A stretch of 23,946 bases of DNA, taken from contig WLMD01000011.1 in assembly GCA_009700405.1 (NCBI GenBank), forward strand, positions 1-23,946. Direction: 5' to 3'. The notes under the pieces were generated by a model. That model made no database searches. It saw only the letters and a list, made by a program, of their open reading frames with translations, and was not told the origin of the DNA. Origin of the DNA: Actinomycetota bacterium (lineage in GTDB: Bacteria; Actinomycetota; Actinomycetes; Nanopelagicales; Nanopelagicaceae). The translations under genes and the position numbers were made by a program. Shown here in pieces: positions 1 through 7,892 of the stretch. The first letter of the stretch is position 1. Each line of letters starts with the position of its first letter.

Positions 1-321
1 CAATTAGCTGACACGCTTTCAGGTGGCGAAAGACAGATGCTCGCTATCGGACGTGCTTTGATGGCAAAACCACAACTACTACTTCTCGATGAACCATCTC
101 TTGGTCTTGCGCCGCTTGTCATTGCGCAAATTTTTCAGAGCATTCGTGATTTAACTACACGTATGGGATTAACTGTCGTCCTTGTTGAGCAGAATGCGAT
201 GAGTGCACTGGAAATCGCAGATGTAGGAATCGTTCTTAACTTAGGACGTGTTGCTGCCACCAACTCCGCACAATCGCTTATAGCCGATCCGCAGGTACGT
301 GCGGCCTACTTGGGTTATTAG
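1..321 (+). CDS. livF: LIV-type ABC transporter ATPase, C-terminal part (LivF-like), 5' partial
   Basis: This is the C-terminal 106 residues of an ABC ATPase; the frame is open from base 1, so the gene starts outside the window. Visible motifs in order are the ABC signature LSGGE (residues 6-10 of the fragment), Walker B LLLLDEP, and the switch region LVEQN. LVEQN is typical of LivF rather than LivG. The Walker A half is missing only because of the window edge. The protein would energise import through the LivH/LivM permeases encoded directly downstream (12-nt gap to livH). The LIV family takes up branched-chain amino acids, but also amides, urea and aromatic acids, so the substrate is not fixed by sequence. 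Assignment to LivF is confident from the motifs and neighbours. Confidence 0.93.
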   Translation, partial: QLADTLSGGERQMLAIGRALMAKPQLLLLDEPSLGLAPLVIAQIFQSIRDLTTRMGLTVVLVEQNAMSALEIADVGIVLNLGRVAATNSAQSLIADPQVRAAYLGY

Positions 322-333
322 GGAGCGATAGAG

Positions 334-1239
334 ATGTTCACTTTCTTTGACACAATCATTATCGGGCTGACATCCGGTGCGGTCTATTCATTGATGGCGA
401 TTTCCCTTGTTCTAGTTTGGCGCAGCACGCGAGTTATCAATTTTGCACAAGCAGGTCAAGCGCTGCTTTCCACCTACATTGGGTTTTCCTTTATTGGTCG
501 GTTTAATTCGTATTGGGTTGCTCTATTTATTGCAATTATCTTGGGCGCAGGTGTTTCTGCACTCATAGAGATCATCTTCATGCGAACTCTATTCAAGAGA
601 AATACTGGTCCAATTGCCGGTGTTGCACCCATAATCGCAACATTGGGGCTTCTCGGATTAATACATGGGCTTATTGGGATATTTATGGGTGGGAAAGAGG
701 CAATTATCCGCCCACCAGTTTCAAATGTTGGTTACACATTCTCTGGTCATACCCTTGCATTTTCTCCACTGAAGCTCGTGATTGTTTCAGCAGTTCTATT
801 CTTAATGATTTCATTGTCAATTCTTTTCACAAAAACAAATATCGGATTGGCTTTACGTGCCTCGGCTTATGCTCCTGAAATTGCTCGTCTTGCTGGAGTT
901 AAAGTTGATGGAATCAGAACTTTAGGTTGGGCGCTGGCAGGAGCTGCAGGTGCGGCAGCAGGAATGCTGCAAACCCCAAATGGAACTGGAGCGCTTTCTC
1001 CCGATTCGTTGGAATTTAGTTTGCTTCTAGTCTTTGGTTTCATTGCAGCAGTGATCGGCGGTCTTGAAAGTCTTGTGGGTGCAGTTATCGGAGGATTACT
1101 TCTCGGATTAGTTCTGGCATTTGTCATCATGTATGTAAGCGCAACTCTTCCATTTATGACTGCCTTTGTTTTATTACTGGGAGTCTTACTTGTGCGCCCG
1201 CAGGGGATTATGGGAAAGAAAGTTGGTCGCCGTGCATAA
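334..1239 (+). CDS. livH: LIV-type ABC transporter permease LivH
   Basis: This is a 301-residue inner-membrane permease, the usual LivH length, with about eight hydrophobic segments. The N-terminal INFAQAGQALLSTYIG matches the NFAHGxxxxxGAY-type motif of LivH. The cytoplasmic loop ALRASAYAPEIARLAGVKVD (about residues 173-192) is the LivH/LivM counterpart of the EAA loop that contacts the ATPase. With LivM it forms the transmembrane channel. A purine-rich GGGAGCGATAGAG stretch precedes the ATG. Its last codons CGT GCA TAA overlap the likely GTG start of livM by 8 nt, indicating translational coupling. The substrate is unknown. Confidence 0.93.
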   Translation: MFTFFDTIIIGLTSGAVYSLMAISLVLVWRSTRVINFAQAGQALLSTYIGFSFIGRFNSYWVALFIAIILGAGVSALIEIIFMRTLFKRNTGPIAGVAPIIATLGLLGLIHGLIGIFMGGKEAIIRPPVSNVGYTFSGHTLAFSPLKLVIVSAVLFLMISLSILFTKTNIGLALRASAYAPEIARLAGVKVDGIRTLGWALAGAAGAAAGMLQTPNGTGALSPDSLEFSLLLVFGFIAAVIGGLESLVGAVIGGLLLGLVLAFVIMYVSATLPFMTAFVLLLGVLLVRPQGIMGKKVGRRA

Positions 1240-2233
1240 GTTACTTCAGTCAAATTTCGGGCGATTGGTTTTCTTTATTTTTCTGGGATTCATAATTTTC
1301 TTGGCTGGAAATCGTGTTGACGAATTGCGCGTTTATCAAGGAGCAACGTTGGCAATGTTTGTTGTTGCAATTTCATCAATAATTTTGCTTACTGGCTATT
1401 CAGGTCAGGTTTCGTTAGGTCATGGAGCATTACTCGCCATCGGTGGTTATTCTGCAGTTCTCGCCAGAAATTATTGGACTCTTCCAATATGGATTTGTTT
1501 TGCAATCGCAGTTCTAGTTGCGGCTGCCGCTGGTGCAGTTCTCGGTACGGCTGCCGCGCGTTTGTCTGGTCCATATTTAGCTGGAACTACCTTGGCCTTG
1601 GCCGTTGGTTTGCCATCGATCGCCAATCAATTCTCATTCTTGGGTGGTGAGCAAGGGTTGCTTTTTGATGTCGGCGCACCACCCGTCTCCTTGGGTGCGG
1701 ATTTCTCGCCATATAAGTGGTACTTCTGGATTGCAGCATCGGCAGCCCTCATCGCACTCTGGTGGCTGCAAAATATCCTCCGATCTCGATATGGACGCAC
1801 TTGGAGGGCTGTTCGGGGCAATGAAATCGCCGCGCAGTTAGCGGGTATTCACAGTGGAAAGGCGAAAACGCTGGCTTTTACCGTCAGTTCTGGCCTAGCT
1901 GGCCTCGCAGGGGCCCTGTTAGCAATGACCATCGGGACCGTTTCCCCCAGCGCATTCCCGCTGACCTTGTCATTTTCTTTGCTTACAGGCGCGGTTCTAT
2001 CTGGCGTAACCACCCTGCCAGGCGTCATGATTGGCGCAGTGACACTGGTTGCCACGCCTGAGATTTCGCATGCGATATCCAATCGCATAGGAGGTTCAGA
2101 TGGAGTGACCACGAACTTACCTGGTCTATTGGTGAGTGCGTTACTGATTCTGGTGGTCATGCTTGTACCGAACGGACCAGTAGAACAGATGCGCAGTATG
2201 CGCGTTCGAAAGAACGCGTCCATATCGCGTTAA
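1232..2233 (+). CDS. livM: LIV-type ABC transporter permease LivM
   Basis: This is the second permease of the importer, 333 residues from the chosen start, with about nine to ten hydrophobic segments. LTGYSGQVSLGHGALLAIGGY (early third) and WRAVRGNEIAAQLAGI (central ATPase-contact loop) are LivM hallmarks. The frame runs upstream to an ATG at 1166, but that would overlap livH by 74 nt. I chose GTG 1232, which sits behind GGGAAAGAAAG, gives an 8-nt GTGCATAA overlap with the livH stop and places the start just before the first membrane segment; TTG 1223 is the alternative. The last codons contain a 7-bp hairpin with a GAAA loop (see 2201-2218). Confidence 0.9.
   Translation: MHKLLQSNFGRLVFFIFLGFIIFLAGNRVDELRVYQGATLAMFVVAISSIILLTGYSGQVSLGHGALLAIGGYSAVLARNYWTLPIWICFAIAVLVAAAAGAVLGTAAARLSGPYLAGTTLALAVGLPSIANQFSFLGGEQGLLFDVGAPPVSLGADFSPYKWYFWIAASAALIALWWLQNILRSRYGRTWRAVRGNEIAAQLAGIHSGKAKTLAFTVSSGLAGLAGALLAMTIGTVSPSAFPLTLSFSLLTGAVLSGVTTLPGVMIGAVTLVATPEISHAISNRIGGSDGVTTNLPGLLVSALLILVVMLVPNGPVEQMRSMRVRKNASISR
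2201..2218 (+). promoter_or_regulatory. GNRA-capped hairpin at the 3' end of livM
   Basis: CGCGTTC (2201-2207) and GAACGCG (2212-2218) form a perfect 7-bp stem around a GAAA loop, 13 nt before the livM stop codon. No T-run follows, so it does not look like a terminator. In many importer operons a hairpin between permease and binding-protein genes protects or processes mRNA so that the binding protein is made in excess. That role is an inference here; the sequence also encodes protein (VRKNAS), so chance is possible. Confidence 0.4.
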
Positions 2234-2280
2234 CCACTTATTAGTAATTAGGTCAACCACCCCTCGATGGAAGGAAATAC

Positions 2281-3591
2281 ATGATCGGAACATATCGTCG
2301 GAAGCTACTCATAGCTTCTGCGGTGCTTGCAACTGGAAGCCTTGCTTTAACAGCGATTCCAGCCCAAGCCTTCTCAGTGCGCAATGAGATTGGAGTTACC
2401 TCCACCTCAATTAAATTAGGTATCACTCTGCCAATGACAGGTGCCGCATCTCCCGGTTACAACAAGATCCCGGGAGCCATGAAGGCTTATTTTGATTATG
2501 TCAATGCAAGCGGTGGCGTCAATGGTCGAAAGATCTCCTTGGTCGTAAAAGACGATGCTTACACTCCAACTGCCTCAGTGCAGGCAACAAACGAATTAAT
2601 TCTGAAGGATAAAGTCTTCGCAGTGGTTGGCGCGCTAGGAACAGCTAACAACAAAGCTGTTGCTGCCCTCGTTAACCCAGGTCGTCGCGGAATTCCTGAT
2701 CTTTTTGTGAACACAGGATTCAGTGGCTTCGCTGTGAAGAAATCTTATCCAACTACATTCTCACTCTTTCCTTCTTATGTAATGGAAGCCAAGATTTTGT
2801 CGATGTACATCAAAGATAAGTTCCCAGGAAAGAAATTGGCACTCCTGTATCAGGCTGATGACTTCGGTCGCGATGCACTTGCTGGTTTCAAAACTGGTGG
2901 ATTAACTTTTGATACATACATTCCATACGCACCTCTTTCACAAGCAACTCCTACAGTTCCTCCAACATGGATTTCCAAGTTGCAGGCAGCTGGATCTGAA
3001 GTTGTCGTTCTATTTGGTGTTTCTAGCGCAACAGCGGCAGCCCTTGGCGCCGCCTATGCGAAGTCATACAGGCCTCAATGGATTCTTGGATCTGTCGGTG
3101 GAGATGCAACAGCAATTAAACTTGCTGGCGTACCTGCACCACTCTTTACTGGAGTACAGACAGCGTCCTTCCTTCCAGCACCTGCAGACACCACAGATGA
3201 ATATGTGAAGCTATTCCAGACAATTAATACTAAGTACAACCCTGGAGTGACTTTCGATAACAACATCTTGGCTGGCATGAACACTGCATTCGTTACAGTT
3301 CAAGCAATCGCTGCCGCTGGTAAGAACCTCACCCGCAAAGCTTTGATTGCTGCAATTGAAACTAAGGGTTCAACATTTGCTAGTGCCGGTCTTACTCCAA
3401 TGGCACCTACTGCAACCACTCATGCTGGTTACAACGGGTACTGGTTTGGAACATACGACGGCACAGCAACGCTGAAGCCAAATGATGGTGTTTACACCGT
3501 TTACACAACCGACTCTGCATCAGGCGCAGTGGTTAAATCCACATACAAGCGCCCGGACATGCCACTTAACGGATTGCCAACAAGCAAATGA
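2281..3591 (+). CDS. LIV-type substrate-binding protein with Sec signal peptide (LivJ-like)
   Basis: This is a 436-residue extracytoplasmic solute-binding protein of the periplasmic-binding-protein type I (LivJ/LivK, peripla_BP_6) family. Residues 1-30 are a signal peptide: basic MIGTYRRK, hydrophobic core, then AIPAQA followed by FS. The mature protein opens with GVTSTSIKLGITLPMTG, the first strand of family lobe 1. FDYVNASGGVNGRKISLVVKDD and ALLYQADDFGRDAL are further family segments. The ATG follows GGAAGGA with 5-nt spacing. There is no lipobox cysteine at the cleavage site, whereas binding proteins of single-membrane bacteria are normally lipoproteins. How it stays at the surface is therefore unclear. 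It lies in one transcription unit with livF-H-M and the downstream hydrolase. The ligand cannot be read from sequence. Confidence 0.9.
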   Translation: MIGTYRRKLLIASAVLATGSLALTAIPAQAFSVRNEIGVTSTSIKLGITLPMTGAASPGYNKIPGAMKAYFDYVNASGGVNGRKISLVVKDDAYTPTASVQATNELILKDKVFAVVGALGTANNKAVAALVNPGRRGIPDLFVNTGFSGFAVKKSYPTTFSLFPSYVMEAKILSMYIKDKFPGKKLALLYQADDFGRDALAGFKTGGLTFDTYIPYAPLSQATPTVPPTWISKLQAAGSEVVVLFGVSSATAAALGAAYAKSYRPQWILGSVGGDATAIKLAGVPAPLFTGVQTASFLPAPADTTDEYVKLFQTINTKYNPGVTFDNNILAGMNTAFVTVQAIAAAGKNLTRKALIAAIETKGSTFASAGLTPMAPTATTHAGYNGYWFGTYDGTATLKPNDGVYTVYTTDSASGAVVKSTYKRPDMPLNGLPTSK

Positions 3592-3602
3592 GGACACTAA
3601 CT

Positions 3603-5234
3603 ATGAAGAAGGCACGCGTACTTTCAATGCTCACGGCGACCGCATTGGTCTCAATGATGGTTGTTGCAATTCCTACTGCAGCACATGCTGCAGCTCCAGC
3701 TTGCGATGGCAAACTGACTGTTAACTCTTGCGCTGGCAAGACATCAGATGGTGCACCATACGCAATGATGGTTCCAGGAAACTTCAATGGCACCGTGTAT
3801 CTCTATTCACATGGGTACCGTCCAAGCGTCAATGTTGTTGCAGGAATTCCTGGCTATGGCGGATATGTCGTAACCGACACTCCACAACCTGGACCAAACG
3901 CAACAGTAATCGGATCTCTCCTTAGCCAAGGCTTTGCAGTTGTTGGTTCAGGATTTGCTCGTCAAGGTTGGAACGCTGATTCAGGCGTTGCAACTGATGT
4001 CGAATTGATCGGTGAATTCAAGAAGCAATTCCCAACAACAAAGCATGTCGTTGCATGGGGAGAGTCACTGGGTGGATTTATCACACAGGCACTTGCTGAA
4101 ACTCATCCAGAGCTCGTTGATGCTGTTGCACCAATGTGTATGGCTGCAGGAACTGTAGAAGCCGAACTCACAATGGCCGGAGATTTCCTTTGGGGCGTAA
4201 AGACCCTCTTTGATCCATCAATTCAAGGAACCAACTATGCAGCTGGTGCTGCTGGTTATGTTCAAGAAATGACTGATCTTGGTAAGTTCTTTACAGTCCT
4301 TGGCAAACTTCAAGCCGGTGTAAGCACTGGCGTTTGGCCAGATACATCGAGTGCAACAGGCTTAGCGTTGCAGAAGGCTGGAATTCCAGTTCGCAGCGCG
4401 CTCTTGATGCTCGGTTTGATGTCAGGTATTGGCACACAAAGTGCTCACTTTGATTCCATCTCAGGTCCAGCAGGTGCGTTGAAGTTGGCATTCCCATTAG
4501 CAGTAAGTCCAGCACTTGCTGTTCTTGAAAATGGTGCCAACGCTGGTGCACTCGCAATCTTGGCAACTCAAGATGTCGAGCAGCAATCAGGTGGAGTTAT
4601 CTTTGATAACACCAAGACTGATTACGCAGCGCGTATCGCAACTGAGAGTGTAATTTTCAACGTTGCACTTAGTGGCGACGAAGGAATCGCGGGAATGCTC
4701 CAAGCGCTGAGCCCACTCAATCCAGGTGCACCACGTGTAACTGGAAACCCAGAGGCAATTGCAAAGATGCGCGCATTGCTATCCCATACAGGAAAAATCA
4801 ATGTCCCAACAATCACAATGACGGGCGTTGCAGATCCGATTACACCAGCAGGTGGACCACAGTGGTTGGCAGATAAATATGCTGCTCAATATGCTGCAGA
4901 GAAAGCAGCTGCAATTGCTGCTTTCAAAACAACTGGTGCATATGTCCCTCCAGTCAAGAAGTTGTTATCAATCTGGGTTACAACCCCAGCTACATATACA
5001 ACCTTCACTGCTGCGGGCCTACCAGTTACCTCAACACCACCAGCACCAGGAACCAATCACTGCGTCTTCACAACTGCTCAATATCAGGTAGTTGCGAAAC
5101 AACTCGCTTCGGTTGCTTCAACTGGACTGATGATTACAGGTGGACCACTTAGGACTCTTATCCGCAAGGGCAAGAACTTGAGTATCGATCCTATGTACCG
5201 TGCTCCGTTGTTGAAGTTCTACAACGAGCAGTAA
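3603..5234 (+). CDS. Secreted alpha/beta hydrolase, large, of unknown substrate
   Basis: This 543-residue protein has an N-terminal signal peptide (MKKARVLSML..., cleavage near AAHA, residues 26-29). The catalytic triad can be read: nucleophile Ser155 in GESLGG, Asp411 in GVADPITP and His486 in GTNHCVF; YLYSHGY (65-71) looks like the oxyanion strand. Between Ser and Asp lies an Ala/Gly-rich cap of about 230 residues. I chose ATG 3603 because GAGG lies 9 nt upstream and a signal peptide follows at once; ATG 3588, overlapping the previous stop, would add five residues. The gene starts 12 nt after the binding-protein gene and ends the operon before a strong terminator. It may release an acid or amide product that the importer takes up. 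Ester, amide or peptide specificity cannot be assigned. Confidence 0.8.
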   Translation: MKKARVLSMLTATALVSMMVVAIPTAAHAAAPACDGKLTVNSCAGKTSDGAPYAMMVPGNFNGTVYLYSHGYRPSVNVVAGIPGYGGYVVTDTPQPGPNATVIGSLLSQGFAVVGSGFARQGWNADSGVATDVELIGEFKKQFPTTKHVVAWGESLGGFITQALAETHPELVDAVAPMCMAAGTVEAELTMAGDFLWGVKTLFDPSIQGTNYAAGAAGYVQEMTDLGKFFTVLGKLQAGVSTGVWPDTSSATGLALQKAGIPVRSALLMLGLMSGIGTQSAHFDSISGPAGALKLAFPLAVSPALAVLENGANAGALAILATQDVEQQSGGVIFDNTKTDYAARIATESVIFNVALSGDEGIAGMLQALSPLNPGAPRVTGNPEAIAKMRALLSHTGKINVPTITMTGVADPITPAGGPQWLADKYAAQYAAEKAAAIAAFKTTGAYVPPVKKLLSIWVTTPATYTTFTAAGLPVTSTPPAPGTNHCVFTTAQYQVVAKQLASVASTGLMITGGPLRTLIRKGKNLSIDPMYRAPLLKFYNEQ

Positions 5235-5243
5235 ATCTCAATG

Positions 5244-5283
5244 AAATACGGGGGCTTCGAGAAATCGAGGCCCCCGTATTTTT
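5244..5283 (+). terminator. Intrinsic terminator of the LIV importer-hydrolase operon
   Basis: A 17-bp stem with one G-U pair (5244-5260 with 5265-5281) surrounds a GAAA tetraloop, with five G-C pairs in a row in its middle. The descending arm runs directly into T residues at 5279-5283. It begins 9 nt after the hydrolase stop codon. It is the only strong intrinsic terminator I could see in the window, and because the stem starts in A-rich sequence it could also work weakly in the opposite direction. Confidence 0.93.
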
Positions 5284-5319
5284 ATGCCTTTAGAGTGACT
5301 ATCAACTAACCTTGATGAC

Positions 5320-5760
5320 ATGACGCGCATTGCTACGCCAGAGGCGATGTTTGCTTTAGGTGAGCAGATTGGCGGTCAATTGCGACCAGGTGACCTACTT
5401 CTACTCAATGGTCCATTAGGTGCGGGCAAAACACTTCTGACTCAAGGAATTGCATCAGCGTTAGGAATTGAAGGGGTAACTTCACCGACTTTTGTAATAT
5501 CAAGAATTCATAAGGGTGCCGTTAATCTTATTCATGTAGATGCATATCGCTTAGTTGCCTCTGCTAACGCCAATCTTTCGCTAGATGATTTAGATCTTGA
5601 TTCAGAACGCGAAGAGGCGATCACCGTTATTGAGTGGGGCGGAGCAGAGAGTGCCCGACTATCAGATGAGAGATTAGAAATAGACATTGACCGGACCAAT
5701 GAAGAGCGAGAAATAACCTTCGTTGCATACGGTCCTCGCTGGAACGGATTTACTTTGTGA
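5320..5760 (+). CDS. tsaE: tRNA t6A synthesis ATPase TsaE
   Basis: This is a 146-residue P-loop protein of the TsaE (YjeE) family, which assists the TsaB-TsaD complex in transferring threonylcarbamoyl to A37 of ANN-decoding tRNAs. Walker A is GPLGAGKT (residues 31-38). SPTFVI follows, then LIHVDAYRL and VIEWGG, all in family order and at family length. No Shine-Dalgarno sequence precedes the ATG. TAACCT at 5307-5312 could be a -10 element for a leaderless transcript. It is the first gene of a four-gene coupled set; its TGA overlaps the GTG of tsaB (GTGA, 5757-5760). TsaC, which makes the threonylcarbamoyl-AMP donor, is not in this window. Confidence 0.95.
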   Translation: MTRIATPEAMFALGEQIGGQLRPGDLLLLNGPLGAGKTLLTQGIASALGIEGVTSPTFVISRIHKGAVNLIHVDAYRLVASANANLSLDDLDLDSEREEAITVIEWGGAESARLSDERLEIDIDRTNEEREITFVAYGPRWNGFTL

Positions 5761-6359
5761 GTATTTCGTTGGCAATTGATACATCTACATCGCGTACCTC
5801 TGTCGCCATCGTTGATGAGGGTGCAATCTTGTGGCATGGGTTCCGCGATGGTGGGACAGCTCATGGACATGCGCTTCCTGCACTTGTCGCCGAGGCGCTG
5901 ATAGCTCAAGGAAGTATCGATAAAGTTGTAGTTGGGATGGGACCCGGGCCCTACACCGGTTTAAGAGTGGGAATTTCCTTTGCAAGGTCTTTTGCTCTCG
6001 CACGCGGAATCGAAGTCATTGGCCTGTGCTCATTGGATGCGATTGCTACACAAGTGAGAGAAAGAAATGATTTCATTATTGCTACGGATGCTCGGCGCAA
6101 AGAGGTTTACTGGGCGCAATACTCCAACGGCGCACGAATGACTGAGCCTTCAGTGGATTTCCCTGCAGATGTTGCCCTTAAAGGATTACCAATGTTTGGA
6201 GAAGGTGCGCTTAAGTACCTACTCACTGCCGATGATGAGGTTCAATTTCCTGATGTCGTGGCATTAGTTGAGATTGCCAAGAATCCAGATCTGCATATTC
6301 AGTTACCTATTTATCTGCGACGTCCCGATGCCGTGCCAACAAGTGAGCGCACACCATGA
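5757..6359 (+). CDS. tsaB: tRNA t6A synthesis protein TsaB
   Basis: This 200-residue member of the ASKHA fold (TsaB/YeaZ) dimerises with TsaD in the t6A complex. MSISLAIDTSTSRTSVAIVD is the first phosphate-loop strand. GMGPGPYTGLRVGISFARS is the strongly conserved TsaB signature, and DARRKEVYWAQY follows as in homologues. The C-terminal half is short and variable, as usual for TsaB. It uses a GTG start inside the tsaE stop (4-nt overlap) and its own TGA overlaps the rimI ATG, so translation is probably coupled in both directions. Confidence 0.95.
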   Translation: MSISLAIDTSTSRTSVAIVDEGAILWHGFRDGGTAHGHALPALVAEALIAQGSIDKVVVGMGPGPYTGLRVGISFARSFALARGIEVIGLCSLDAIATQVRERNDFIIATDARRKEVYWAQYSNGARMTEPSVDFPADVALKGLPMFGEGALKYLLTADDEVQFPDVVALVEIAKNPDLHIQLPIYLRRPDAVPTSERTP

Positions 6360-6814
6360 GCATCACATACAGATCCATGATGGCCCTGGATATCCCTGTT
6401 ATAGCAAGCATGGAGCGGGCTATTTATCCTCGAGATGCCTGGTCCACAAATCAATTCAAAGAAGAGTTGGCTGGAGTACCTAAAACTCGCTTTTATACCG
6501 TTGCGATAAATGAGGAAAATCAGATTGTTGGGTACGCAGGAGTTTTTTCTCCCGATCGCGAAATTGACGCGGACATTAACACTTTGACTGTTGACCCAGC
6601 ATTTCGCCGTCAGGGAATAGGGCGAGAGATGCTTCATCAAATGATTGATTGGGCCATTGAGAGAAAATCTCCATCTATCTTTCTTGAGATGCGCGAAGAT
6701 AATATCGAAGCTAATCCGCTGTATTTATCCGAAGGCTTCACACCAATATCTCGAAGAGATGACTACTACGGCAGTGGTGTTCATGCAGTTGTCATGAAGA
6801 AGGAACTTCTATGA
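6356..6814 (+). CDS. rimI: Ribosomal-protein-type N-alpha-acetyltransferase RimI
   Basis: This is a 152-residue GNAT acetyltransferase. The acetyl-CoA pyrophosphate-binding segment is TVDPAFRRQGIGREML (about residues 78-93, R/QxxGxG/A), followed by FLEMREDNIEANPLYLSEGF, the C-terminal GNAT strand and helix with its N and Y residues. RimI acetylates protein N-termini (S18 in Escherichia coli, broader substrates in actinobacteria) and is commonly encoded between tsaB and tsaD, as here. It overlaps both neighbours by ATGA. The exact substrate in this organism is unknown. Confidence 0.92.
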   Translation: MSITYRSMMALDIPVIASMERAIYPRDAWSTNQFKEELAGVPKTRFYTVAINEENQIVGYAGVFSPDREIDADINTLTVDPAFRRQGIGREMLHQMIDWAIERKSPSIFLEMREDNIEANPLYLSEGFTPISRRDDYYGSGVHAVVMKKELL

Positions 6815-7845
6815 CACACCAGCCTCTGGTACTTGGTATCGAAACTTCCTGTGATGAAACTGCAATTGGGATAGTCCGTGGTCGCACATTGCTCGCAAAT
6901 GTCATTGCATCCAGCGTTGAGGAGCATGCTCGCTTTGGTGGGGTAGTTCCCGAGATTGCCAGTCGTGCACACTTAGAGGCAATGCTGCCAAGCATTGAGA
7001 TGGCTCTTATTGATGCAAAGATTTCACTAAAAGATATTGACGCAGTTGCCGTAACTGCTGGACCTGGTTTGGTAGGCGCACTTCTTGTCGGCGTTGCATC
7101 TGCTAGCGGATTAGCACTTGGACTTGGCAAACCTTTATACGGTGTCAATCATTTGGCTGCACACGTCTCAGTTGATTTACTGACACATGATCTACCGCTA
7201 GAGCCAACAATTGCGCTCTTAGTCAGCGGTGGTCATTCATCACTACTTCAAGTTGATGACATAACATCATCAGTCATCAAACTTGGCGAAAGCATGGATG
7301 ATGCAGCGGGAGAAGCTTTCGACAAGATTGCCCGCGTGATGGGACTTGGCTTTCCTGGCGGTCCAGCAATTGATCGTGAAGCACTTTCTGGAAACCCGAA
7401 AGCAATTGATTTTCCTCGAGGTCTCACGCACTCGCGCGATTGGGAAACTCGGCCATTTGATTTCTCTTTTTCGGGGTTAAAGACCGCTGTTGCGCGATAT
7501 TTAGAGAGCACCCCGGATTACGCAAAAGCCGATGTTGCTGCCTCTTTTCAAGAGTCCGTAGTGGATGTTCTGATGCTCAAAGCAATTGCTGCTTGTAAGA
7601 AGACAGGTATTGATTCACTGGTGATTGCTGGAGGAGTCGCTGCCAATTCCCGATTGCGAGCAATAGCTGCCCAGCGATGTGAGGCGAAGAAGATCCGCCT
7701 ACGAATCCCGGCACCTGGCCTTTGTACCGATAATGGCGCCATGGTTGCCGCATTAGGCTCTCTGATGGTCTCGGCTGGACGCCCAGCCAGCTCCATTGAC
7801 CTTGAGGCGACTTCGAGCCTGAGCGTGAGCACAGTCTCCATTTAG
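6811..7845 (+). CDS. tsaD: tRNA N6-threonylcarbamoyltransferase TsaD
   Basis: This is a 344-residue TsaD (Kae1/Gcp, ASKHA fold), the catalytic subunit that attaches threonylcarbamoyl to A37 of tRNA. The metal ligands are His114 and His118 in NHLAAH, plus Asp307 in CTDNGAM. Nucleotide-binding segments include GIETSCDETAI at the N-terminus, VSGGHSSLL (138-146) and VIAGGVAANSRLR. Length and motif order are normal. It is the last gene of the coupled tsaE-tsaB-rimI-tsaD set, and I saw no intrinsic terminator before the groES promoter region. Confidence 0.97.
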   Translation: MTHQPLVLGIETSCDETAIGIVRGRTLLANVIASSVEEHARFGGVVPEIASRAHLEAMLPSIEMALIDAKISLKDIDAVAVTAGPGLVGALLVGVASASGLALGLGKPLYGVNHLAAHVSVDLLTHDLPLEPTIALLVSGGHSSLLQVDDITSSVIKLGESMDDAAGEAFDKIARVMGLGFPGGPAIDREALSGNPKAIDFPRGLTHSRDWETRPFDFSFSGLKTAVARYLESTPDYAKADVAASFQESVVDVLMLKAIAACKKTGIDSLVIAGGVAANSRLRAIAAQRCEAKKIRLRIPAPGLCTDNGAMVAALGSLMVSAGRPASSIDLEATSSLSVSTVSI

Positions 7846-7858
7846 CTACCTTTTGGAT

Positions 7859-7887
7859 TTGCCGTGGCTATTACCCCAGCATAGGCT
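7859..7887 (+). promoter_or_regulatory. Candidate housekeeping-sigma promoter of groES-groEL
   Basis: TTGCCG at 7859-7864 (4 of 6 matches to TTGACA) and TAGGCT at 7882-7887 (TAnnnT type) are separated by 17 bp. The predicted transcription start falls at about 7893-7895, at the left edge of the CIRCE inverted repeat, the usual arrangement for HrcA repression. The call rests on spacing and context, since both hexamers are imperfect. Confidence 0.5.
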
Positions 7888-7892
7888 TGGCG

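Noticed and set aside
1166..1231. Longer livM from ATG 1166.
   Set aside because: It would overlap livH by 74 nt and add a hydrophilic stretch before the first membrane segment not typical of LivM.
867..1253. Open frame of 128 codons antisense to livH, and other long antisense frames in groEL, guaB and tsaD.
   Set aside because: They lie wholly inside well-supported genes, show low-complexity shadow composition (Ser/Arg/Pro/Ala-rich) and no recognisable motifs.
4860..4930. Ala/Gln-rich repeats in the hydrolase (LADKYAAQYAAEKAAAIAAF) as a sign of a tandem repeat or insertion.
   Set aside because: It is a helical low-complexity segment without exact DNA repetition.
5938..5952. GC-rich palindrome GGACCCGGGCCC in tsaB.
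   Set aside because: It encodes the invariant GMGPGPYTG motif of TsaB; no independent signal is needed.
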